A DNA stretch of 64,000 nt from Eucommia ulmoides (GCA_016647705.1 CM028338.1:22527577-22591576); one strand, 5' to 3'; positions 34,333-46,471 are shown, numbered from the stretch's first letter. Notes: generated by a model from the sequence alone, not told the origin. Program-made: numbers and translations.

Positions 34333-35615
34333 TGATAGGTGAAACTTATCTATCTATTTCCAAACCGAATTTGGTAGTTTTTGATTATTCTTGTAATTTT
34401 CTAATTTATTTTTATTTATTTATTTGTTATTTTTGTTCAAAATAGGGGTTAGGAGCGAAAATGGTAAAAAAACAAGGAAATCGGTGAAAAAAACGATGAA
34501 GTGTTAAAGCAATAGTTTAACCACTGCAGCGGTAAGCCACCGAAACAACAGAGAGTTCAAAATGTTTCTGATCGCTTACCGATATAGTGGTGAGATCCAT
34601 CGCTGCAGCGGTTAATGGCCAGCTGTTTTAGATATTTTCTAAATATTTTGTTTTTATTCATTTTTGTTCCTTATCTTTTCCCACTTATCTTAGAACATTT
34701 AGGGATTGTAGTTGGAGTGTTTTAAAAGGCTCTCAACCAACCAAAGAGGAGGAACACAATTAGAGAAGAGAAAACAAGATCAGAGCGATTTTTACGGATG
34801 CCACCTTCAGATAATGGCTATTCTCCCATGTTTCTCTCTTTATTCTTAACTAGTTTTTGGTTGTTTGATCATGTATATATGGATTACTATTGAATATAAG
34901 GTTATAACCAAGAGCTAAACACTGATTATCTATGGAATTGATGTAGTTTACTAATATACGCCGTTTGGTTAATCTTTGTTTCATTATCAGTTGTTCTTGC
35001 CTATTTGATTGTGTTTACCGTTCTTCCACTTTTATATGCTTGTTATGATATATTGAGAATATGGGGTTTGACACTAGGGAGAGGTAACCCCGAATTCGGA
35101 CTAGGGTGTAAACACAACGCGACGATCTAATGATCCAGGAGGGTATTAGAAAATGTGTAATCCGTGAGGTTGGGGCAAGACTCATATGACCAAGTGTCAT
35201 ATAGACGCTCGAGGGGGAATTTATTATTGATACAAAGTTTCATATTCATTCACTTTATACTCGGTAAAGGTAGTGAGTGAGTTTTCGATACCTAGATTGT
35301 CGGATAGTTTGAATACCATTAATGTAAATTAAATTGGATCAAACACGTATAAGTAAATAAAGTTAATCCCTATATAATCTATTCCCATATAGTATATTTA
35401 GTATTATAGTTTAATTAATTGTTAATTTAGTATATTATTTATAAAAACAAAAATCTAAGTTTTATCGCCTAAATAAAGTTCGGCCATGATAATCGCAGTA
35501 CTTAGCTACAATTTAATCCAATCCTTGTCGATACGACAACCTTTCTCATTTACTATTTTATAAAACTTGTCTCGTACACTTGCGGTGAAAGTATAAACAT
35601 AATATTCCACTACCA
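34333..35615 (+). repeat. 3' LTR of near-complete gag-only element
   Basis: TGATAGGTG...CACTACCA, 1283 bp. The palindrome array (34520-34612) has three units against four in the 5' LTR, with a perfect CGCTGCAGCG at 34601-34610. Evening element at 34630-34638. Confidence 0.88.
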
Positions 35616-36632
35616 CGCACCTATGTGCGCTACATAGCACCTCCATGGGTTCTAGCACCCTAAAAGGCGCACTCCACCATGCCTAAAGCTGATGCAATGC
35701 ACCTCTTCGTGCTGATCGCTGAAAAAGCCTAATTTTGGAGCCCTATTTGTACAACCTTAGGCCTCAAGCCCTAGGTGGCCAAATTGGGGAAAGAAAACAC
35801 CATTGGAAGCACAAATATTCCAAGAGAAAAACTTGGAGTTGAAGATTATTGAAGATTTGAAGACTTGAAGCTCATCTCCACAAAGAGTTCTCTCTCTCTT
35901 TCTCTCACCCTAATCTTTATTGAAATTTGTATTTTCGGATATTGTGTTGAACATGTTTGCATTTATGGATTTCTTGAAAGGATTAGTTATGGATTCCACT
36001 ATGTTGAGTTAGAATTTATTTCTTGGGATTGATGTAATCTTGAACCATGTTCTAAATATTTTTTTAATTTTTAGTTGATTTCCATTTTAATTCATTTATG
36101 CCTCTCTATGTTTAATTCTTTTGATTTATGGGGCCAATGAGTTAGATGATTTTAGGTTGTGAACCATATGCTCGAGAGAGATTAAGTTTGTGACCAAAAT
36201 TAAGAGTGCATAGTTTAGGTTATTGTGATATTGGGAGGAGATTAGCACCTAGATAATCGAGTTAGGAATTTAGGATCTTGTGAGACCGATAGGTGATCAA
36301 GTTGAAGATTTATCAACTAGGATTTCAATCATTGTGTAGCCGAGAGGTAAGAGACTTTGACTTCCATTGAGGGCTAAACTTAATGAATTTTTGAGTAAAC
36401 TAGAGATATCAATTTGGATATTTGCACAAATTATCTTGTAAGGCACTCAAGAGAGGTTACAAGATTAATTAAGACCTCTGATTAGTGCATTGAGTAGAAT
36501 TGGCTAATAATTGCTTAATAATATGACATGAGAATAACGAGATGAAATAAAGCTCCTAGAATAATTATGCATAGGAAGTCCATATTTTATTTTTCTTTTG
36601 AATTTATATTTGTTTTAGTTTATTTTTATACA
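35616..36632 (+). repeat. F2 LTR fragment, middle piece
   Basis: Continues 30276 ('cgcacctatgtgcgctac...') through the TATA-like 'ccctatttgtac' and the long 'ggttgtgaac...agagagattaag' body. Ends at TSD ATACA (36628-36632). Confidence 0.8.
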
Positions 36633-37949
36633 TGGTAGTGGAATATTTGGTCGCTACTTTTACCCCAAGTGTACGGGTTAAGTTTTAGTTGAGTGGGAAG
36701 AGTTAGGGTTAATATATCCACATGGATTGGATTACATGGTCGTTGAGTACCGTGATTATCATAACCAAACTTTATTTACGTGATAAAAATTAGGTTTTTT
36801 TAATATAATATACTAAACTAAGTTAACTAAACTAATTAAACTAATATACTAATATTGATGTTTAAGAGACTAAATTTTCTTGGGATTAACTTCTTTCATT
36901 TAAACGCGTTCAATTCAATCTAGTTTATATTAATGGCATTTACATTATCCGATAATCTAGGTATCGAAATCTCACTCACTTCCTCTCCCAAGTGTAAAGT
37001 GAATGAATACATGACTTCGCGTTAATGCTGAAGTCCCCCTCGAGTGTCTATACGACACTTGGTCACATTAGTCTCGACCCAACCTCACAGATTGCATACT
37101 TTCTAACTCCCTCCTGGGTCATTAGATCATTACGTTGTGTTTAAACCCTAGTCCAAATCCAGGGTTACCTCTCCCAAGTGTCAAACCCCGTATTCTTAAA
37201 TTGACCAAAATACCATAACAAGAATATAATGATTGTAATAAAATGGTAAACAAAATTGGATAAAGATAAACAATCGATAACGAAACAAAGATTCAACCAA
37301 ACAATATTTTTATAAATAAATCGCTCCCTAGACAATATATGTTTAGTTTCTTATGGCCATAACCACATATACAACAATATACAAGATAAACGTATACAAA
37401 ACTATCCACCAAAACTAAGAAATAAAGAGAGAAACAAGGAGACTAGCCGTTATCCGAAGAACCGACGCTAAAACTGTTCTGAGAACATTTCCTCTTCTTG
37501 GCTTTGTGATCTTCTCTTAGTTGATAAGTTTTAGAGCTCCAAAAAAATGTCCTATGTGTATGGGGGAGAAGAAGGGAAATATAAGGGATAAAAAATATCT
37601 CAAAAATATCCCAAAATATCATTGCAATCTGGTGCCAGACCACTGCAGCGATGGGGAAGTCAGTAGGCTTTCTGACTGGTGACCGCTGCCGCGGTGGGAA
37701 GCACCGCTGTAGCGGTAAGGTTCACCACTGCAGCGGTGGAGAATGGAGCAACTCTTGGCATTTTAACCGCTGCAGTGGTGGTTTTTACCGTTCTTCCATC
37801 GACCTACTCGATTATAACCCATTTTAATTCCTTTTCGTCCTAAACACCTGATTTATAAAAAAACAAATAAAAACATATTAAAATATTATAAAAATACTCA
37901 AAAACTACCAAAACTGGCTTGGGAATAAATAGATAAATTACACCTATCA
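36633..37949 (-). mobile_element. Solo LTR (F1, minus), TSD ATACA
   Basis: Perfect TSD ATACA at 36628-36632 and 37950-37954. Plus-strand borders TGGTAGTGG and CACCTATCA, 1317 bp. TGCA-type palindromes at 37635-37780, evening element at 37592-37600 with two near-matches beside it. Confidence 0.93.
37590..37785 (-). promoter_or_regulatory. U3 block: TGCA palindromes and evening elements
   Basis: Dyads 'accactgcagcgat', 'accgctgccgcggt', 'accgctgtagcggt', 'accactgcagcggt' and 'accgctgcagtggt'. AAAATATCT at 37592 followed by AAAATATCC and AAAATATCA. Confidence 0.75.
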
Positions 37950-38106
37950 ATACACCTTAAAATTGGACGCCTAAATAAAGTTAGGTTACGAAAATCGCGG
38001 TAGTTAGCGACGATTTAAACTAATCCCTGTGGATATGACACTCCACTACCCTATAATATTAAAACTTGACCCATAAATTTGCAGTTTATACCAAAACGCT
38101 AAAACA
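37950..38106 (+). repeat. F2 LTR fragment, right end
   Basis: Completes the LTR broken at 36632, ending near 'aaacgctaaaaca' before a degenerate primer site TGGCGTTGTTACTGGGGA (38111-38128). Confidence 0.75.
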
Positions 38107-38242
38107 AAATTGGCGTTGTTACTGGGGATTGGCGTTTTAGATTGTTGTTATAATTGTAAATAAGTAACTTTATTTTAATTTAGAAATTTATTTTCATTTC
38201 AAATTTTTGTTTTCGATTTCTTATATTTCGAGGTACTTGGAG

Positions 38243-38868
38243 ATGGTTCTTCGACTAGTACTCTTGAGATTTTCTCAATAAGATTCCGCAACAAGAACTT
38301 TAGTGGAAGGAAGAAATGGTACCACCTCTTTTTACCAACTATCCACGGACGTAGCCTATTGGTTGTTTAACGACATGGCCTATTTTAACTACCGGAGTTA
38401 GAATTATTCAACAAGTCACCAAATCTTAAGGGATAGTTCCAACATTTTGGTGCCATGGTTTGACACCCCCACACCAACATATGGAGTCTTCTCTCACCCT
38501 TGAAGGTTTTTTCACCTATTTTTCGGTAGAGACAAGACTCTACATAGAGAAGTTAGAAAGGATGGAGACCGTTCATGATTTACAAGTCAAATCGTTGTTT
38601 GTCTTCGTTGAAGCCATGATAATGGCGGTGGCAATGAGAGACACACAAGCTACGTTCATATGTGAAAGCCACCATGAGGAACCGCGAGCAAGTGGGAAGA
38701 ACTTGGGTTTGTTCGATATTGATAATTGTAATGAGAAGGAGACCTAAGAATTAATCAACAATGAAGAATCGCAAGACAATACTTGTGAGTATCCTCCTTT
38801 TGAGATTCATGTTGTGATGCCACCAATGATCAAAGACGACTACATCTATAATGATCCGATGCGGCTCA
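38243..38868 (+). pseudogene. gag: Gag-like fragment of the second F2 element
   Basis: ATG at 38243, stop after 12 codons, then a ~90-bp deletion fuses 'gattccg' to 'caacaagaac'. 'TTSFYQLSTDVAYWLFNDMA' and 'NYRS*NYS' follow. The open part 38460-38747 covers the coiled-coil and acidic 'CESHHEEPRASGKN' region. It is cut at 38868 ('gcggctca') by the LTR at 38869. Confidence 0.78.
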
Positions 38869-40298
38869 TGATGAGTGGTTTATTTACCAAAAAATCAAGT
38901 ACTTTTATATTCAAATATTTGTGTGTTTTCAAGCACTTTTGTTAGTTCAATGTGTTTTTGTACTGTTTTATAGGTTATTGAGTAAATGGGTGAAAATATG
39001 CAAATTCGGTATAGGTGTAGTAACTTGAAGGAAAATTTTAAACATGATTCAATTTGATTTTGGAAAAATTCAAAACATGTAAGTTGTGTATATATGTCTT
39101 AGAGTTCCATAGGTTTTTTAATCACCTCAATCGGAGTTCGAACGAGAATGTTACGACCAAAAGAAGAACCTCGTGTCGGCACTGCCTTGACCATCGCTGT
39201 AGTGGTGATCCGACAGTAAGTTACTACCCTTTGATTGTTGTATCAATGACCCCCATTGCTATAGCAACCCGGCACCACCTAGTAAAGATATTTTGGGATA
39301 CTTTTGAGATATTTTGGATTTATCTTGATATCCCCTCATTCCCAACACCATATGCACATTTTGGGGAACATTTTTGAGATATTTAGGAGCTCAAGATCAA
39401 GAACCAAGAGGATAGATCATCAAGAGGAGAATAGGAAACATTCTTGAAACTAATTTCGCAGAATTGGAACCATTCACTTCACATATTTGCTTTCCATTCT
39501 TTCTTTCTCTCTTTGTTCTTCAACTTTGTAGATTGTATGATGATATTATTCTCATGTAATGTTGAATATTCAGTTATGATCATGAGTAGCGAAGTATCTA
39601 TCGCCTAGAGATTGAATTAGTTCATGAAAACTCTATTTGTTTGAATCGTGGTTTCATTAACGGTTGTTCATTTGCATTCGATTGTGTTAGCCATTTTATT
39701 ACATCCATTATATTCTAGTTATGATATTGTGGTTAGTTTGATAATATGGGGTTCGACACTCGGGAGAGATAATCCTGGATTCGGACTAGGGTTTAAACAA
39801 TACGTGATAATTTAATGAATCAGGAGATTATTAGAAAATTGTGCAATCCATGAGGTTGGTACGAGACTCATGTGTTTGTTTAGACGCTAGATAGAGATAT
39901 CAATGTTGACACAAGTCGCATATTCATTCACTTTACACTCGGGAATGGTAGTGAGTGAGTTTTCAATACGTAGATTGTCACATAGTTTGAATACTGTTAA
40001 TGTAAACTAGACTAATTCAGACACATTTAAGTGAACGAAGTTAATCTTTAGATAATCTATTCCCATAAACGTCATTATTAGTATTCTAGTTTAATTAGTT
40101 ATAATTTTAGTTTTGTTTATCTTATAACAAAAACCCTAAAAATTCTATCACCTAGATAAAGTTCAATTACAATAATTGCGGTACTTAACAACAATTTAAT
40201 CCAATTGATGTGGACATGACATCCCTACTCATTACTATTCTATTAAAACATGACTTGTACACTTGTAGTAAAAGTAGCGACGAATAATTCCGCTACCA
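38869..40298 (+). repeat. Mosaic 5' LTR (F2-like start, F1-like end)
   Basis: Begins TGATGAGTGGTTTATTTACC like F2, but has an F1-type promoter block (dyad 'accatcgctgtagtggt' at 39191; evening elements 39286-39294 and 39307-39315) and ends TCCGCTACCA like F1. A primer site follows at 40305. Its partner at 41744-43175 is a plain F2 LTR. Confidence 0.78.
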
Positions 40299-40304
40299 AG
40301 TTTT

Positions 40305-40322
40305 TGGCACCGTTGTCAGGGA
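40305..40322 (+). promoter_or_regulatory. Primer-binding site (tRNA-Asp type)
   Basis: TGGCACCGTTGTCAGGGA, 6 bp after the LTR. Confidence 0.8.
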
Positions 40323-40436
40323 TTGATTTTTAGATTATTGTTGATATTGTGAAAAAGTAACTTGATTTTAATTTAGGAATTCATTTTACTTTTAATTTTA
40401 ATTTTTTGTTTTGTTTATCTTGCGAGGTACTTGAAG

Positions 40437-41450
40437 ATGTCTCGTCAACAAGTGCTATTGTATTTTTTTTCAACGAGATTCCGAGCCATTTTATTGTGCT
40501 CGAGATAGATACAAGGAGTTTCTCATTCGGTTCCCAAATCATCATTTCCCAAGGGAGTATCAACTACTGAACTTCCTCGATGGGTTACTAGCTGCAACAA
40601 GAACTTGGGTGGAAAGTGGAAATAGTACCACCTCTTTCGACCAACTAACCGCTAACGAAGTCTATTGGTTGTTGGAAGACATGGCAGAGTTTGATTTTCA
40701 GAGTTAGAATTATTCAACAAGATACCAAAGCTTGGGGGATAGTTTTAACATTGCGGAGCCATGGATTGATACCCCGCACTAACATGTGGAGTCTTCTCCC
40801 ACCCTGGAAGAAATGTTTGCTGAATTCATGGGAGAGACTTAGGTTTTCTGGAAGGAAATGAATAACCGTCTCAATGAGCATGAGGATCGTCTTAACAATA
40901 TTGAGACGACCTGCACTGAAATTAATATAACGGTAAAGTCCCTCGAGATGTAATCGGTTAGCTTATTTGCTTTATTGAGGTCGAGTCAGAAGTGGTGGTA
41001 CTGAGAGACACACAAGTCACATCTATATGTGAAAGCCACCATGAAGAACCGAATACGAGCGGGAGAAAATTGGGAGCATTCAACGACAATGATTTGAATG
41101 AGAAGAAAACCCAAGGATGGATTGAAGATGAAGAATCATATAATAACAATTGTGATTCTTCACTATTTGAGATCCAAATTTTGATGCCACCCTCGATCCA
41201 AGACGATCACATCTATGAGGATCCGATATGGCTCACTTATCCTTCACCACCTTTAACTCCGTTCATTCAGGCTCACCAAGCACATGAGACGAAGCTGAGT
41301 CACGTTGAGAACACGTGCTAATTAAAGCCACATTTCTCCAAGATTGAGGGCATTGAGAATCAAGACCCTTATGTTGTGTTATATAACACATACTATGGGC
41401 AGAAGCCACTATTTAATGAGCCCTTCACCATGTCAAGCCGAGGACATTAA
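40437..41450 (+). pseudogene. gag: Gag-like pseudogene, full span
   Basis: ATG at 40437, ends GGA-CAT-TAA at 41450, so the ancestral protein was about 337 residues. A T-run expansion near 40466 causes a frameshift. Stops occur at 'FQS*NYS' (TGG to TAG, about 40706) and in the coiled-coil segment. Blocks: 'TTSFDQLTANEVYWLLEDMA', 'NNRLNEHEDRLNNIETTC', 'CESHHEEPNTSGRK' and 'YEDPIWLTYPSPPL'. The post-gag hairpin is at 41463-41478. Confidence 0.83.
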
Positions 41451-41743
41451 ACCAAGCACTTTTTGGGAGGCAACCCAAGTTTTCAAATAAATCAATCCAT
41501 CACCGCTGACTACACTCAGAGGAGAGATTATCTTGCCTTCCAGGTATGTGTTCAAAACCCCCTTCGTCACTATGCTATAGGTCAATTGTTGAGTTTGATG
41601 TTGGGTCATTGTGGACACTGACTAGTCTAAGTTTGAGGGGATGTTGATGTTTTGTTTGTTTTTATTGTTTAATAACTTTTTGTTGGTTAAGTAGTTAATT
41701 TAAATAGTAGTTAAATGTTTTGTAGTTTGAGTTTAGGGATATT
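41451..41743 (+). repeat. Shortened 3' non-coding region and polypurine tract
   Basis: Hairpin remnants (41463-41545), then 'agtttgagtttagggatatt' (41724-41743) directly before the 3' LTR. The usual ~1.5 kb region is cut to ~290 bp. Confidence 0.7.
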
Positions 41744-43175
41744 TGATGAGGACGTTATTTTCAAACAAATCGAGTACATTTTAGTTCAAATATTTGTGAG
41801 TTTTCAATCATTTTTGTTAGTTTAATATGTTTTTGTGTTGTTTTGTAGGAATCATAAATAATTTGAGAAAAGGTGAAAATATGGAAAAATAAGAAAACTG
41901 GAGCCACAGAATCAATAAAACTAACATCAGTAATGCAGGTGCATCAACCTCAAGCCCAATTTCAACACCAATGAAATCTGATTCCTGAAAAATTCAAAAC
42001 ATGAAAGTTGTAGCTATCTTTCCCTATCTTTCTATAGCATTTTGAATTACCTCAATCATAGTTTAAACGATAACGTTATGACCAAAATATGAACAGGTGT
42101 CAAAACTGCCCGAAACGAGAGACCACACTACTAGATATGCGCTATAACGCACCCATGAGCACTACAGTGTGCCTCCAAGGGTTTCAACACCCTAAAGGGC
42201 ATGCTGTAACATGCCGCTTTGTGCTAATGGCCAAAAAACCCTAATTTTGGAGCCCTATTTATACCACCATATGCCCAAACGGTGAGTTGGGGAAAGGAAA
42301 CACCATTGGAGCCACAAATATTCCAAGAGAGAGAGCTCAAAGTTGAAGATTATTGATGATTTGAAAACTTGAAGTTCATCACCACAAATAGTCTTCTCTT
42401 ATGTTCACTCACCCAAATCTTTATTAAAATTTGTATTTGTGGTTATTATGTTAAACATGTTTGCATTTATGGATTTCTTGAGAGGATTAGTTATGGATTC
42501 TGCTTTATTTAGTAATAATTTATTTCTAGTGCTTGATATAATCTTGTTGGAACTGTGTCCTAAATATTTTTTTAATTGTTAGTTGATTTCCATTTTAATT
42601 CATTTATACCTCTCTATGTTCAATGCTTTTGATTCATTTGGAGAATGAGTTAGATGATTTTAGGTTGTGAACCTTATGCTCGAGAGAGATTGAGTTTGTA
42701 ACTGGAATTGAGATTGCATAGTTTAGGTTGTTGTAAGACTGAGAGGAGATGAACACCTAGATAATAGAGTTGGGAATAAATGTGCTAGATAGAGATATCG
42801 GCACGAGTATCTATACACATTATCTCATATTATGCTCAAGAGAGCTGGTGAGGTGAAATTATAACCCTCAACGAATGATTTGAGTGAAATTGGCTAATAA
42901 TTGCTTAATAGGATAACATGGGAATAACGAGATGAAATCAAGTTCCTAGAAAAATTGTACATAGGAGTTCTATATTTTATTTTGCTTTTGAATTTATATT
43001 TTTTTTATTTTTATTTTTATATACATTAAATTTGGACCCCTAAATAAAGTTAGGTTATGATAATCACGGTAGTTAGCATCGATTCAAACTAATTCCTACG
43101 GATACGACACTCACAATCACCACTATACTAAAATTTGACAGCTATGCACTTGTGGTGTATGGAAAAATGCTATCA
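41744..43175 (+). repeat. F2 3' LTR
   Basis: TGATGAGGACG...ATGCTATCA, 1432 bp, followed by ATTAT. Promoter block with 'gcgctataacgcacc', 'gagcactacagtgtgc' and 'gggcatgctg', then 'ccctatttatacc' at 42258. Confidence 0.85.
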
Positions 43176-43330
43176 ATTATTCACATATCATAGTATGATT
43201 CATATATTGTCTAATAACTAATTATTATTTTTTTTTTATCATTTTGCATAAATGAACTACGTGTTAACCTAATTCTCAAGGAACTACGTGTTGGTTATTC
43301 AGAATTTGGAGAACATTTATGTGAATTAGG
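43176..43330 (+). repeat. Repeat R fragment
   Basis: Has 'atgaactacgtgttaacctaattctcaa', related to the ~100-bp unit at 2190-2220. Taken as the right side of the repeat R copy split at 23267. Confidence 0.5.
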
Positions 43331-43555
43331 TAGGCTTTGAGAGTGTATAGTTTAGGTTGTTAAGAGACCGAGAGGAGATCAGTACCTAGATAATCGAGTT
43401 GGGAATTTCGGATCTTGTGAGACCAAGAGGTGATCAAGTTCTAGATTTATCAACTAAGAATTCAATTGTTGTAAGGCTGAGAGACGAACAACTTTGACTT
43501 CCATTGAGGGCTAAACTTAATGAATGTGTACGTAAATAGGTCATATAGAAATATA
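43331..43555 (+). repeat. F2 LTR fragment, left piece
   Basis: Matches the F2 LTR body ('gagagtgtatagtttaggttgtt', 'gagaccgagaggagatca'). Resumes at 46095. Confidence 0.75.
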
Positions 43556-46094
43556 TGTTGGCAGAGTGAGCTACCCAAGAGGGGGAATGAATTGGGTAAT
43601 ATTAAAAAATTATCAGATAATAACACTTCAAAATTCAAATAATTAATTTTATCCTAAAATTAATTATTATCTTTATAGCAGCGGATATGTGTTATCAACT
43701 AGGTGCACACCAAACAACAATATATAGTAAAATAAATGAAGTAGCACACCACGATATATCCTGGTTTCACCAAGCTATTCATGGCTAATCCAGTCCTTCG
43801 AACCCCATGGAGATTCTCATTCACTAATCACTAAGATTCCTTTAAACATGTAGGAATCAAACCTTTACACAATGATTCTTTTCATAGGCTCAGAATCAAC
43901 CTTTACAAATTCATTTTCCTACGCTCAAGAATAACCTCTTCTTTTTCGCAATCTAAAAACTAACTTTATCTTTTTACAGGCTAAAGATTAACCTAATCCT
44001 TTCACAGGCTAAGGATCAAACATAATTATTTTATACTTTAGGCTAAGAATCAAACCTCACAATCACTCCAAGTATTATTTTCCCAAGTAAGGATGGAATC
44101 TTTACAATTCACTCACAATTGATCCTAATTAGGAAGAATCACACCTAAGCTCTTTTCAAGGGAAAAGAGTAACCTAACCTTTTTGTACTCTAGGGAAAGA
44201 TCAAACCTCAATCTCTTTACAGGAAGAGATCGAAACCCAAAGATATCCCTGATTAGATATTCCCAATAATATCTAATCTGCACATAACTCACTAATTATA
44301 GAATTGATAAGCTTTTTGCCACTCAGAGCTTCTAGCACCCTAGATTAATTAATACTCAATTAATGTCCCAATACTAGTGATAGAAATAAAGTAAGGAAAC
44401 AAAATATGATTATAATAAACAATGCGGGTAGCACAATTAAGCACATAATCCGATTAACACACAAATCGTTTTTAAAAGATTTTTATGCTTTTAAAGTTCA
44501 AAAACGATTTCTCAAAAAGATCAATTCACCAAGAAAATAATAATAATAAAATACACAATTAAAGAATAAGTTTAGAATTATCTCACCAGGAAAACACCGA
44601 ATAGATTGCACGTAGTATAGCAAGTCAGCTTTAATCGGTGATGCTAACTCAAATAGCGCTTTAACTCAACAACTTCTCAATAATCGATCTCACAATTGAT
44701 CTCTTAAAATAATATCAGAATGATGACTCTTAAAAAAGCTTAGGAACTTAATAGTTCTTGATATTGTGTATATCTTACGTGAAATCCGCAGGTCACTTTT
44801 AATAGCCTTCAAACTAGACCTCCAACGGCTAGTTTTCAAATGTTCTGTCAATAAATAACACATATGGACCTCATATATCATATCAATTTATAATGGTTAT
44901 ATGTAACCAATAATATAACTTCTAAAGCTCTCAATTTAGTCCCCAAAATAATTTAATCTTAATCAATGAAAATATAGAAAGAATTATTTTAAGTATACTA
45001 AATAGTAAGATCAAAATAAAATCCCTTAAATCTGTCCCATATTTTAGGCCCAAAATATTCTCCACCAAAATAACAATATTTAAAATAAAAATTCGCAGGT
45101 TTAAATATAGGAATTTCAAAGATATCTTATAACTACTTTTCAAATATTATGTCATTAAATGACATCCTAAGACCCCATACATCATATAAAATAAAAAATA
45201 TATCTTTTTCATTTAAAAATATTCTTGAGAAATCTCATTTTGGCCCTTAAACATTTTTAAATAGAAATTCCTCAAAATAGAAACTATTAAAGCACTTTAA
45301 TTAAAATAACATTTAATTTTGAATAAATCTCGAACTTCCACAAATCCTAAAACTGACCATCCGTTAGCTGGCCAACACCTATCGGTCGACCGCCCAATTA
45401 AGGACGTAGCCCAAGCCAAAATTACTTCACTATCAGTCCACTTACCTGTCGACTGGACAATCCAGAGACTTTCACAAATCGACCTATCTATCGACCGAAA
45501 GATCCAGAGAGTTCATCCTCTAAGCACAAGCCGACTTACCTGTCGACCAAACGATTCAGAGTGTTTCGTAAGTCGACTTACCTGTCGACCGAATGATCCA
45601 GAGTTTTTCTTATAACCACAAGACGACTTACCTGTCGACTGACCAATGCTGGAACATCTTCCTTAATTTATTTCAATTCAATTCTTCAACACTTTTGCCC
45701 TTTTAACCGATTTCTTTTCTCGGTTAGCTCCACTAAATTCGTAAATTCAATTTTAGTCAATTATCTTCATTTCTTTTTCAATTACACATAGGAGCAAATA
45801 ATTTAACTAATTATAATCATATAAAAACACACATAATTTTGAAAAAAAAATGTGTCGTGTATGATCTTAACCGGGATACATTAAGAGTTAGAATTTAACA
45901 TGAGTTGTTTTCCCTAGGTTCTTTGATTTCTTCAAACTCTTAATCTTCCATCATCTTTGTCATCATCTTTAGCATTGCCACAATATCTTCATGATCATTT
46001 TCATCACTTGAACTAATAAACTGAAACACAATAAATCGTTAGTTCTACCAAAAACATTAACATTTAATTGTCCATCAAAATCTTAGGATCAACA
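43556..46094 (-). mobile_element. Copia solo LTR (minus)
   Basis: TGTTGGCAGAGTGAGC...GATCAACA, 2539 bp, with matching termini TGTTG/CAACA. Flanks ATATA (43551-43555) and ATATT (46095-46099) look like a TSD with one mismatch. No internal domain. Five GTCGAC-type units at 45430-45640. Confidence 0.87.
45430..45640 (-). repeat. GTCGAC palindrome array, five units
   Basis: Five ~43-52-bp units of 'gtcgacttacctgtcgac' followed by 'gatccagag'. An apparent 98-codon frame here is just this array in translation. Confidence 0.8.
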
Positions 46095-46471
46095 ATATTA
46101 ATTCTAATATTCACGCATATTATTTTGTGAGACACTCGAGAGAGGTTAAAAGATTAATTAGGACCCTTGATTAGTGAATTGAGTGAAATTGGCTAATAAT
46201 TGCTTAATTGGATGGCATAGGAGTAACGAGATAAAATCAAGATCCTAGAACAAATGTGCATAAGAAGTCCATATTTTATTTTTATTTTGAATTTATATAT
46301 ATTTTAGTTTATTTTATGTACCTTAAAATTGGACGCCTAAATAAAGTTAGGTTACGAAAATCGCGGTACTTAGCGACGATTTAAACCAATCATCATGCAT
46401 ACGACACTCTCCTTACCCTATGCTATTAAAACTTAACCTGTTAACTTGAGGTTTATAGGAAAATGCTAACA
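46095..46471 (+). repeat. F2 LTR fragment, right end
   Basis: Continues 43555, ending 'gaaaatgctaaca' at 46471. No primer site follows, so the LTR is solo or truncated. Confidence 0.75.

Larger units (their letters stand above)
30277..35615 (+). mobile_element. Near-complete gag-only element (TR-GAG-like), plus strand
   Basis: 5' LTR 30277-31613, primer site 31620-31637, gag-like gene 31751-32730, two post-gag hairpins, 1.5 kb non-coding region with three AGTTTGGGGG tracts, 3' LTR 34333-35615. Total 5.3 kb. It is the best-preserved copy here. No RT, integrase or RNase H, and no space where they could have been. The flanks 'actacaa' and 'cgcacc' join without an obvious duplication. Confidence 0.87.
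23268..43175 (+). mobile_element. F2-type gag-only compound element, TSD ATTAT
   Basis: A 5' LTR (23268-24802) and a 3' LTR (41744-43175) of the same F2 type are flanked by ATTAT (23263-23267 and 43176-43180). Between them lie nested insertions and at least one more F2 element, so the ~20 kb unit is a compound produced by insertion and recombination. The TSD match supports the two outer LTRs as the original ends; a chance 5-bp match cannot be excluded. Confidence 0.62.

Noticed and set aside
45319..45615. 98-codon frame with repeated 'RLTCRPND'
   Set aside because: It is the GTCGAC array of the copia LTR.
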